This document shows positions 1 to 6,298 of a DNA stretch of 6,493 nt, one piece after another. How positions within the stretch are numbered: position 1 is the first letter of the stretch; every line of letters begins with the position of its first letter. Below the pieces are notes generated by a model. The model did no database searches, was not told where the DNA came from, and saw only the letters and a list, made by a program, of their open reading frames with translations. The stretch covers positions 1-6,493 of the forward strand of contig JAUZQR010000392.1 in assembly GCA_030950865.1 (NCBI GenBank). Reading direction: 5' to 3'. The stretch comes from Mariprofundaceae bacterium (GTDB lineage Bacteria; Pseudomonadota; Zetaproteobacteria; Mariprofundales; Mariprofundaceae). The position numbers and the translations under genes were made by a program.

Positions 1-427
1 AACATCCATTGATGCGGCATTACATGCTTCAAAAGAAGTTCCTTTGGAGCGAATTTTGAATGTCGCAAATTTACTTACTCACTTTGCTGCTTCAGATGAT
101 GGACAAGCTGTAATTATAGCTAATAAGCGAATTGCTAATATATTGAAAAAAGCAGGTAATATAAATATGGAGGTTAATGAAGAATTGTTAGTGGAAAATG
201 CCGAAAAGACTTTATACGCCGCCTTAACGGCATTGGTAAACTTTGGTTTTCCTGTATTGCCAGCGGCACAACTTCAAGAACTTGCAACCTTACGCGAGCC
301 AGTTGATACCTTCTTTGATGATGTGATGGTGATGGCAGATGATGCGGCTGTAAAAGGCAATCGTTTGGCTCTATTGGGTCAGCTTCGAGCATTATTTTTA
401 CAGCTTGCTGATGTATCAAAACTGTAA
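1..427 (+). CDS. glyS: Glycyl-tRNA synthetase beta subunit, C-terminal part (5' end outside window)
   Basis: This is the last 141 codons of the beta chain of the bacterial alpha2beta2 glycyl-tRNA synthetase, which charges tRNA-Gly in the cytoplasm; the reading frame is open from base 2, so the gene enters from the left. The translated piece is the DALR-type anticodon-binding tail of the family: it has the ANKRIANILKK segment (helix region near the start), then AEKTLYAAL, LREPVDTFFDDV, MVMADDAAVKGNRLALL and an RALFLQLADVSKL ending, all typical of GlyS C-termini. The repeated GATGATG bases near 315-345 simply encode the conserved acidic DDV/ADD motif. The stop (TAA, 425-427) lies inside the next gene, which starts at 411, so the two are probably co-transcribed and translationally coupled. 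The catalytic alpha subunit gene glyQ is expected just upstream but is not in view. I am very sure of the family. Confidence 0.95.
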   Translation, partial: TSIDAALHASKEVPLERILNVANLLTHFAASDDGQAVIIANKRIANILKKAGNINMEVNEELLVENAEKTLYAALTALVNFGFPVLPAAQLQELATLREPVDTFFDDVMVMADDAAVKGNRLALLGQLRALFLQLADVSKL

Positions 428-1400
428 AAAGTTATTTTTTTTAAGCATTACACTGGTCAGTTTACTGAGTAGTGTGCTGGCTGTTAGCGAAGAAAAAATA
501 CAAATTCCAGCCTCTATTCAAGAGGAATGTCAACGTATTGGGCATAAACTCGGTAGCGTAAGTGTGACGCGCTGCTTGCAGAGTCAACTGCAAGATACGA
601 GCGCGCGTTCGGTGAATGGACAAGCTATTTTGCTGAAGGAATATCCACCCTTGCTTGAAAGGCGCAAGCCGATCGGGCGAGTGTTATTGATTGGTGGCAC
701 ACATGGTGATGAATATGCATCGGTAAGTATTGTGTTTAAGTGGATGAAAATATTGGATGTATATCATTCAGGCTTGTTTCATTGGCATGTTGCACCGCTA
801 ATGAATCCTGATGGGCTACTTCAAAAACACTCCGCACGACTGAATGCCCATGGTGTTGATTTGAATCGTAATATGCCCACGCCAAACTGGCATGAAGAAA
901 CCGCACGTTACTGGAAAAACACACATCATGACCCGCGTCGTTACCCAGGTATAGAGCCTTTAAGTGAGCCTGAATCACAATGGCTTTATAATGAAATTAA
1001 ACGCTTTAAACCTGATGCAATTGTATCTGTACATGCACCTTATGGTGTGCTTGATTTTGATGGTCCACCCGTTGGACCACGTAAGCTTGGGCAGCTTCAT
1101 CTTCGACTTATTGGCGTTTACCCTGGGTCATTGGGTAATTCGGCTGGTATTCAGCATAGAATTCCAGTGGTTACGGTCGAGTTGCCGTATGCTGGTATTA
1201 TGCCAAGTAAACAGCAAACATCTAAGATGTGGACAGATTTAATTCATTGGTTACGTTATAATATTCCCAAAGAGGAGACATTGGCTGCTTATCCATTGTT
1301 TGAGGACATTGATAAACATATGAATGCTTTCTCTCAAAAGGTGCATGATGATGGGTCATCAAAACAGCTTCAATTACATGCGCAGAAGGTCGCGAACTAA
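411..1400 (+). CDS. Exported M14-family zinc carboxypeptidase / murein peptide amidase (MpaA/Csd4-like)
   Basis: A 329-residue protein with a signal peptide: positive KK at 6-7, hydrophobic stretch about 8-24 and a probable cleavage after SVLA (residue 24). The mature part is an M14 zinc-peptidase fold. Zinc ligands are H98 and E101 in THGDE and H208 in VSVHAPYG. NPDG (132-135) and DLNRN (150-154, with substrate-binding N152/R153) follow family order, and E257 in TVELP is the likely catalytic glutamate, so all core residues are present. Closest in character are MpaA (cytoplasmic) and Csd4/Pgp1 (periplasmic), which cut the gamma-D-Glu-diaminopimelate bond of murein peptides. Export points to trimming of stem peptides in the wall rather than cytoplasmic recycling; the exact bond is inferred. 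ATG 411 is preferred over an in-frame TTG at 405. No clear Shine-Dalgarno is visible, so reinitiation after glyS, which it overlaps by 17 bases, is likely. Two cysteines near the mature N-terminus (C40, C55) could form a disulfide. Confidence 0.88.
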   Translation: MYQNCKKLFFLSITLVSLLSSVLAVSEEKIQIPASIQEECQRIGHKLGSVSVTRCLQSQLQDTSARSVNGQAILLKEYPPLLERRKPIGRVLLIGGTHGDEYASVSIVFKWMKILDVYHSGLFHWHVAPLMNPDGLLQKHSARLNAHGVDLNRNMPTPNWHEETARYWKNTHHDPRRYPGIEPLSEPESQWLYNEIKRFKPDAIVSVHAPYGVLDFDGPPVGPRKLGQLHLRLIGVYPGSLGNSAGIQHRIPVVTVELPYAGIMPSKQQTSKMWTDLIHWLRYNIPKEETLAAYPLFEDIDKHMNAFSQKVHDDGSSKQLQLHAQKVAN

Positions 1401-2515
1401 TGTTTGCAAAAGCATTCATATTGATTGGCTGTCTCATGGTATTTATGCCTTTGCAAAGCTTGAATGCGACAGCCGAATATATGAGCAAACAAACTGCCTA
1501 TGACTTGCTTAAATTGAATCAGAGTGAAAAAGTATTGGCTTTGGCAAAGGGTGATAGAGAAGTTTTGTTGGCGACATTGGAGCTTGAGCATGAGCAAGTT
1601 GATGCAGCACTTGCTTGGTTAAGCACTGATGTGATTCAAGCTAACCCTTTGGCAGCCTTGATTAAAGGCGAGGCATTTCGGAGAAAATCATTTGCGGCAG
1701 CATTACGGGCAGGAAGTTATGCGCATGCGGCACATGATGGTATTAAAAAACTTGGTAATGCTGAGTTTACCCCTGCATTACGAGAGGCAGAAAAGCGTTT
1801 GCAGGCATTTATGCTAATAGATAGTGCTTCCATGCTAGCTCAAGAAGAACAAACGGATACTTTAACAGCGGCTGTTCGAGCATCTGTTGAAAGTGCTGTG
1901 CAATTATGGATTAAGGATTGGCAATCACTGAATCATAAGGCTTATATGAGCCATTTTGATGTGAGCTTTCAAACAGATAAATATAACTATCAATCGTGGT
2001 CTCAACATAAACAAAGAATTAATCGGAAGAAAGCATTTATACACATTCAAATTTCAGATATAAAGATTGTGACTGATGCGAATGTGGCAGGTGAAGCGGT
2101 GATTGTATCTTTTAGGCAGCGTTATCAATCTAGCAATTACAATTCAAATGATTATAAAGAGTTATATTTATTGCGCCGTCATGCGGGCGCAGCATGGCTA
2201 ATTTTGGATGAAGGAAAGCATGTTTATCCAGAGCGTTTTCATGTTAAAGAGGCTCATAATATTAAGCCGTTAGTCGCTGGTTGGGTCATCAATATTGGGT
2301 CGTTTCAGAGTATGAAGAATGCAGAGAAAATGCTTGAAGTGATTAAACATAGTTACCTTTTTCAAACGTTTGTGGTGAGTGTCAAGGTTGCAGGAAAGAA
2401 GGTCTACCGTGTTCAATCGGGTCTTTATCATACGCGACCTTTGGCGAGGCATGCAATGCTGGATATTTGTGCGAAATTAGAGGTGGCAGGCTGTTGGCTG
2501 GAGAAAAATATATAA
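1400..2515 (+). CDS. Exported NTF2-like (Csd6 C-terminal-type) and SPOR-domain protein
   Basis: A 371-residue periplasmic protein. Residues 1-25 form a signal peptide ending in the cleavage site ATA. Residues 26 to about 165 are mostly helical, with alanine/leucine-rich pairs of helices resembling TPR-type repeats (for example around 82-110). Residues about 166-272 look like the NTF2/SnoaL-like domain found at the C-terminus of Csd6-type L,D-transpeptidases: a WIKDWQSLNHKAYMSHF opening, a basic RINRKKAFIHIQIS stretch, VIVSFRQRYQS strands and a closing WLILDEG. Residues about 293-369 are a SPOR domain (WVINIGSFQSMKNAEKM, later VYRVQSGLYHTRPLARHAM), which in known cases binds glycan strands lacking stem peptides at the septum. 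No YkuD L,D-transpeptidase domain is present, so it is probably a non-enzymatic wall-binding or targeting factor. The start codon overlaps the peptidase stop as TAATG, with a weak AGAAGG ten bases upstream; the pair is surely coupled. Function is inferred from domains only. Confidence 0.8.
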   Translation: MFAKAFILIGCLMVFMPLQSLNATAEYMSKQTAYDLLKLNQSEKVLALAKGDREVLLATLELEHEQVDAALAWLSTDVIQANPLAALIKGEAFRRKSFAAALRAGSYAHAAHDGIKKLGNAEFTPALREAEKRLQAFMLIDSASMLAQEEQTDTLTAAVRASVESAVQLWIKDWQSLNHKAYMSHFDVSFQTDKYNYQSWSQHKQRINRKKAFIHIQISDIKIVTDANVAGEAVIVSFRQRYQSSNYNSNDYKELYLLRRHAGAAWLILDEGKHVYPERFHVKEAHNIKPLVAGWVINIGSFQSMKNAEKMLEVIKHSYLFQTFVVSVKVAGKKVYRVQSGLYHTRPLARHAMLDICAKLEVAGCWLEKNI

Positions 2516-2527
2516 GCTGTTAAATTA
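2516..2527. other. 12-base convergent junction between the two operons
   Basis: The plus-strand stop codon (2513-2515) and the minus-strand stop codon (2528-2530) are separated by 12 AT-rich bases. I see no stem-loop with a T-tract for either direction here or in the adjoining gene ends, so termination must be factor-dependent or lie within the opposing coding sequence, giving overlapping 3' transcript ends. Confidence 0.6.
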
Positions 2528-5500
2528 TTATGGCTTTGATTTTTGAGTGCTTGTGTTTTGACCAAACCATAGATCAGGAATGCTTAATAAAGTTTCAACT
2601 AGCCCTGGTTGTGATAAGCCAGCCTCTTCAGGCGATAATTGATCGACGGTAGCATTGGCTATAGGGCCATGCATATGATAAATCTTCCGTATAAGAGAAT
2701 GTGCAGCGCCACCTAAAAGGTCTCGAAGCAATGGTATTTTTCCAAGTAAAGCATCCAAATTTTGAAATGGTCGAACAATCATTTTTAAGTCGATATAATC
2801 TTTTTCAAGATTTAAATCCCCTTCACCCGCAATATCCATGGCTGATGAACGCAAGCCAAGCTTGTGAATATTAAACATTTGTTCTTTTAGGGTGGCCTCA
2901 ATTTGCAATCGTTTATAATACAAACCATCTTGGTTCAAATCTTTGCGCTCACCAAAAAATAAATCAGGTAAATCCATCAAGCTTACGGCAGCCAATGTTT
3001 TGGTGAGGGTTCCCCCCTTGAGGATAATACCATCATCAACGCGTAAACGTAGTCGCCCACGTAGCCCATCCCACCAAGGTTGATTTTTAAGCAAGACCCC
3101 TTGCCCTAGAAACAGGGCGCGCATATCACCGCCTTCAAAGAGTTTTGTAAGTTTTGCCCATTGCATCGTTCCACCAAAATCACCATCGAGTTGTGCAAAA
3201 CCTTTCCAACGTAACCCGCCACCTGTTTCAGGTTTTAATGATGCTGATAACATCAAATGTTGTTTGCCCATAGATGCCGATAAGTGCCTTAGATCGACAG
3301 CACTACCACCAGGTAAAGCGAACAAAGCTGATATATCTTGTAGAATGAGAGTGCCAGAATGAATTTCTCGTGCTTTGAAAAAGCCAGCGCTATTGCGTTT
3401 TGAGGCAAGTTTGATGGATACGTCTTTCATGCTGGCATCATCCCAAACAAAAGTATCTATATTGGCTCGCAGAGACCAAGGTTTGTCGGCGAGTGCTTCA
3501 GTTTGAGGGAGTTGTTCAGGTAGAGCTTTACGGTTCAAGTATTGTGCATGAATCATCATTTCCCACGGAGCTTCGGTAAAAGGTGCAGATACCTTGAGCG
3601 CACCTTTAAAAGCTGGAGCTTTTAGCGATATTAAATCTAACTTTAAGCCATGGTTGTTTATTTGACCTGACCCCGATAACTGAATGGGAGCTTGATCACA
3701 GAATAACTTATGCAGCTTAAGGGTTCCATTTTCCAGCTCCCCTTGAAAGATCACCTGCATAGGAGATTTTATTGCTTTGTTGGAGCCAAGAAAGTTTTTC
3801 CAAGATGCTTGTTCAAAGTTTAAGCTGCCATGCCAATGCTTATCAAATTTAATGTCTGCTTGTAGCTGACCAGAGGCTTGTTCGATGGGAATATGATAGT
3901 ATGCAACAAGCTTAGAAAAATCACCCTGAATATGACTTGTTAAGGATGTTAGCTGCAATGTTTGTTGGGTTGTTTCGTTGACCTGAAATGATAGGTCACC
4001 ATGTAAAAGTTCACTTTGAATGTTTAGCGCTTTTGCATGTAGCCCTTGCTTAAGATCCCATGTGATTTCACCTGATTTAACTTGTAATGGGATATTATTA
4101 GGCTTCAAATGCCATGTTGCAGATGGCTTGAGTGAAACATGGGCTAGGCTAGGTGCATCCTGTAAAGGGTTCCATTGAAGCTTAACACTTGTAGTAGCAG
4201 CGGCATCAACCCAGCGTAGGTTCTCGGCACGGGATGGTCTAAGCCATTGTTGTAGCTTTCCAATATCTGTTTGTCCATGAGCTTGAATATTCATATCCAA
4301 GGTTTGCCATGGCATATTCAATGTTCCAGATGCTGTGCCTACATGATGCGGTAATTCAACGTAACTAATATCCGCTTGTAAGCCGTTCTCATCCACATCT
4401 ACCTTTGCTTTACTATGGGTAAGCTTGTTGTCACCAAAGCCCAAATGAATATCAGCATTGTCGATTTGCGCACTCACATGATAACGCAGTTTATCCCAAT
4501 CCTGATTTTTAGGTAACCCTTGAAGAGGCTGTTGCCATGGTACGTTAAGTGAGACTTTAATAGCTGAGGCAATGCCGTGGTGCATACTGCTAAGCCAAGT
4601 TAGCCAGCTTTCTGTATCATCCAATGGGCGCAGCCATGACCACAGTAATGGCATGTCCAAATAATCAGAATTTGCGCTGAGTGAGAATTCACCATTCTGC
4701 CAGTGTGCACGACCCATACCCTGATTCTTTCCTTGTAGCCATTTGAGCGAAGGGATATCCCATTGTTGTAGATTATAATCTTTATCAAAGCTGATGAGCC
4801 ATGTTGAAAGAAGTTGATCAAACGGTAGCTGAAAGGGACCTGTGGGCAAATCAATGGCAGCAGAGGAGCCTTGTGTTTGCATGTCTAACTTCCACTGCAA
4901 TTTATTTTGCTGTTGTAGGTGCGCTTCGCCTGACACATTGCCTAGCATAAATTTTTGCCATTCAACGGGTAACCAATGAATATTATCAAATTTCCAATCT
5001 GCGGAAACCAATTGGGATTGCGAATCCAATGCTGCCGTTAATCGGAAGCCAGGCATGCGTAAGAGAGCAGACCCAGAGGGAATATCTATATCCAAGGCGG
5101 CAGATTTTAGGTTTCCTTGATAGGATGCATAACGCCATTGCACATTCATATCATCCAGAATGAGGTGGGTTGGCGAAATATTTGGGTGATTTAGATTGTC
5201 ATAATTGGAAGCATCAAGTTGTAATAAACCACCCTGAAGGGCGATGCGCTTGGGCAATAGTTCGCCACGTAAAAGCCCTATCAATGATACCTGAATAGCC
5301 AGTGATGTATCATCAACGATGACCATCTTATCTTTGGTTTTAAAGCTACAGTGATCAACTTTAAAGCCGATATGACCAGCCCAATACCACGATAGCCCTT
5401 GTAGACTAAGCTCGCTTAATTGCAGTTCTTGTTTGAGCAAGGATTCAATCTGCGGGCGCATACGGTTGATGTCAGGCATGAATAACCATGCTGCCACACC

Positions 5501-5578
5501 AGTAAAGGTGATAAGCAGCAATAGCAATATAGCAATACGTTGTACTGTTTTTTGTATTTTTCTTAAAGAGAACTTCAT
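2528..5578 (-). CDS. AsmA-superfamily, YhdP-like inner-membrane-anchored envelope protein
   Basis: A 1016-residue protein with a short basic cytoplasmic N-terminus, one membrane segment (about 14-34, rich in I/L/F) and a very long periplasmic part of alternating beta-strand segments with many tryptophans, as in AsmA/YhdP/TamB bridge-like proteins. Just after the membrane helix, the MPDINRMRPQIESLLKQEL segment resembles the YhdP/AsmA start. The C-terminal 250 or so residues fit the AsmA-like C-terminal region: a DGIILKGGTLTKTLAAVSLM segment, then GEGDLNLEKDYIDLKMIVRP at 918-937, then an IPLLRDLLGG turn and a HMHGPIANATV strand. YhdP-type proteins are thought to carry phospholipids from inner to outer membrane; E. 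coli YhdP is longer (about 1266 residues). It is the third gene after mlaD and mlaC, 30 bases behind mlaC, so a lipid-transport role fits. No good ribosome-binding site precedes the ATG, which sits in an inverted repeat. YhdP versus a more general AsmA relative is not settled. Confidence 0.8.
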   Translation of the reverse strand: MKFSLRKIQKTVQRIAILLLLLITFTGVAAWLFMPDINRMRPQIESLLKQELQLSELSLQGLSWYWAGHIGFKVDHCSFKTKDKMVIVDDTSLAIQVSLIGLLRGELLPKRIALQGGLLQLDASNYDNLNHPNISPTHLILDDMNVQWRYASYQGNLKSAALDIDIPSGSALLRMPGFRLTAALDSQSQLVSADWKFDNIHWLPVEWQKFMLGNVSGEAHLQQQNKLQWKLDMQTQGSSAAIDLPTGPFQLPFDQLLSTWLISFDKDYNLQQWDIPSLKWLQGKNQGMGRAHWQNGEFSLSANSDYLDMPLLWSWLRPLDDTESWLTWLSSMHHGIASAIKVSLNVPWQQPLQGLPKNQDWDKLRYHVSAQIDNADIHLGFGDNKLTHSKAKVDVDENGLQADISYVELPHHVGTASGTLNMPWQTLDMNIQAHGQTDIGKLQQWLRPSRAENLRWVDAAATTSVKLQWNPLQDAPSLAHVSLKPSATWHLKPNNIPLQVKSGEITWDLKQGLHAKALNIQSELLHGDLSFQVNETTQQTLQLTSLTSHIQGDFSKLVAYYHIPIEQASGQLQADIKFDKHWHGSLNFEQASWKNFLGSNKAIKSPMQVIFQGELENGTLKLHKLFCDQAPIQLSGSGQINNHGLKLDLISLKAPAFKGALKVSAPFTEAPWEMMIHAQYLNRKALPEQLPQTEALADKPWSLRANIDTFVWDDASMKDVSIKLASKRNSAGFFKAREIHSGTLILQDISALFALPGGSAVDLRHLSASMGKQHLMLSASLKPETGGGLRWKGFAQLDGDFGGTMQWAKLTKLFEGGDMRALFLGQGVLLKNQPWWDGLRGRLRLRVDDGIILKGGTLTKTLAAVSLMDLPDLFFGERKDLNQDGLYYKRLQIEATLKEQMFNIHKLGLRSSAMDIAGEGDLNLEKDYIDLKMIVRPFQNLDALLGKIPLLRDLLGGAAHSLIRKIYHMHGPIANATVDQLSPEEAGLSQPGLVETLLSIPDLWFGQNTSTQKSKP

Positions 5579-5586
5579 GTGAAGTT
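5571..5586 (-). repeat. Perfect inverted repeat enclosing the yhdP-like start codon
   Basis: Seven-base arms AACTTCA (5571-5577) and TGAAGTT (5580-5586) are separated by two bases. In the minus-strand mRNA this reads AACUUCACAUGAAGUU, which can fold into a six-pair stem with an ACAU loop; the A and U of the start codon lie in the loop and its G in the stem. There is no recognisable Shine-Dalgarno before this start, so the fold could limit translation. The repeat is seen directly; its effect is inference. Confidence 0.45.
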
Positions 5587-5589
5587 GCT

Positions 5590-5604
5590 TATGTGTAACA
5601 CATA
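5590..5604. repeat. Second perfect inverted repeat in the mlaC/yhdP-like spacer
   Basis: TATGTGT (5590-5596) and ACACATA (5598-5604) are exact complements around a single central A. As RNA this could form a six-pair stem with a three-base loop, or as DNA it could be a small dyad site for a dimeric regulator. No run of T follows in the mRNA direction, so it is not a classical intrinsic terminator. It lies three bases from the neighbouring repeat and fills most of the 30-base gap. Confidence 0.4.
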
Positions 5605-5608
5605 TATT

Positions 5609-6229
5609 TTAGCTAGCATCCTTTTCTTTTAAGCGCGTAACTTTATCCTGCAATGCTTTTAACAGACCGTCAAAGCCATCTTTTTTCAAAGGTCCCTTGA
5701 AGTCTTTTCTGAATGTGCCGACCAAACTAACACCTTCAATTTTAATATCATAAACCTGCCATGCTCCAGCACTTTGGTGTAAACGATAAAATACAGGTGT
5801 GACTTTATTGCTATCGATGACACGTGTTTTAACCCGTGCTTTATTCTTTTTGAATTCAGCATTATCAAATTCAACAGTTTGACCATGGTACTCGGATAAA
5901 CGATTGCCATATGAGCGTTCTAACAACTGGCGAAATGTTTCAGTAAATGCTGTTTGCTGTTCAGCCTTTTGTTTTTTCCAAGACTTACCAACACTGCGGC
6001 GAGCCATTTCACGATAATCAAAGCGACCTTCAACCTGTTTGCGAATATTTTCACGATCTTCTTCTGTTAGAATTTTAGGATTAGCACGGCTTTCTAGGGC
6101 ATGTAAAATTCCATTAACCGCTTTTTCAACAACAGCTTTAGGGTCATCAACTTTTGTATCCTGAGCCCAAACGGGCGCTGCAATCCATAATAGTACAAAT
6201 GCAACCAAGCTCTTTATCATGATGTTCAT
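5609..6229 (-). CDS. mlaC: MlaC, periplasmic phospholipid-binding carrier
   Basis: A 206-residue protein of the MlaC (Ttg2D) family, which shuttles phospholipid through the periplasm between the inner-membrane MlaFEDB complex and the outer-membrane MlaA complex. Residues 1-22 are a signal peptide ending in VWA before QDTK. Family hallmarks are FDYREMARRSVGKSWKK (70-86), a TFRQLLERSYGNRLSEY helix region (97-114), a strand region ending in the WQVYDIKIEGVSLVGTFR block (157-174) and the following KDF. Length is normal for the family. ATG at 6229 is chosen because AAGGAG lies six bases upstream; the next ATG, three codons in, would be too far from it. The gene follows mlaD by 69 bases and precedes the YhdP-like gene by 30 bases on the same strand, the usual mlaD-mlaC order. 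No MlaB-like STAS gene follows mlaC, unlike in E. coli; it may lie elsewhere. Confidence 0.95.
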   Translation of the reverse strand: MNIMIKSLVAFVLLWIAAPVWAQDTKVDDPKAVVEKAVNGILHALESRANPKILTEEDRENIRKQVEGRFDYREMARRSVGKSWKKQKAEQQTAFTETFRQLLERSYGNRLSEYHGQTVEFDNAEFKKNKARVKTRVIDSNKVTPVFYRLHQSAGAWQVYDIKIEGVSLVGTFRKDFKGPLKKDGFDGLLKALQDKVTRLKEKDAS

Positions 6230-6235
6230 ATCTGA

Positions 6236-6241
6236 CTCCTT
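6236..6241 (-). promoter_or_regulatory. Ribosome-binding site of mlaC
   Basis: The minus strand reads AAGGAG followed by six bases and the mlaC ATG, a near-ideal Shine-Dalgarno arrangement. It fixes the first of two nearby in-frame ATG codons as the start. It contrasts with the next gene downstream, which has no visible equivalent. Confidence 0.8.
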
Positions 6242-6298
6242 GTTCTAAATATCTTTGCAAAGCTTAATACACCTAGGTACGTGAGGGAGGGGTAAATA
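6242..6298. other. mlaD-mlaC spacer with two short palindromes
   Basis: This spacer holds two exact palindromes, CTTTGCAAAG (6253-6262) and ACCTAGGT (6271-6278), plus a purine-rich GTGAGGGAGGGG stretch (6281-6292) on the plus strand. I could not find a convincing -35/-10 promoter pair or a terminator for the minus-strand genes, so it probably is only an intra-operon gap, longer than the other junctions. Confidence 0.3.

Noticed and set aside
405..413. TTG at 405 as start of the M14 peptidase
   Set aside because: ATG follows two codons later; the signal peptide is complete from the ATG and there is no ribosome-binding site favouring the TTG.
174..419. Open frame on the minus strand opposite glyS
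   Set aside because: The plus-strand frame has unmistakable GlyS motifs; the antisense product has no recognisable domain and is a shadow.
1424..1435. Possible lipobox (LIGC, residues 8-11) in the NTF2-SPOR protein
   Set aside because: The hydrophobic run before the cysteine is only about six residues and continues well past it, so a standard signal peptide cleaved after ATA at residue 25 fits better.
4600..4854. Second minus-strand open frame inside the AsmA-like gene
   Set aside because: It lies wholly within the 1016-residue frame, in another phase, with no ribosome-binding site or family features.
5590..5604. Intrinsic terminator between mlaC and the AsmA-like gene
   Set aside because: The stem is short and AT-rich, and no U-tract follows in the transcript direction; the gap is only 30 bases.
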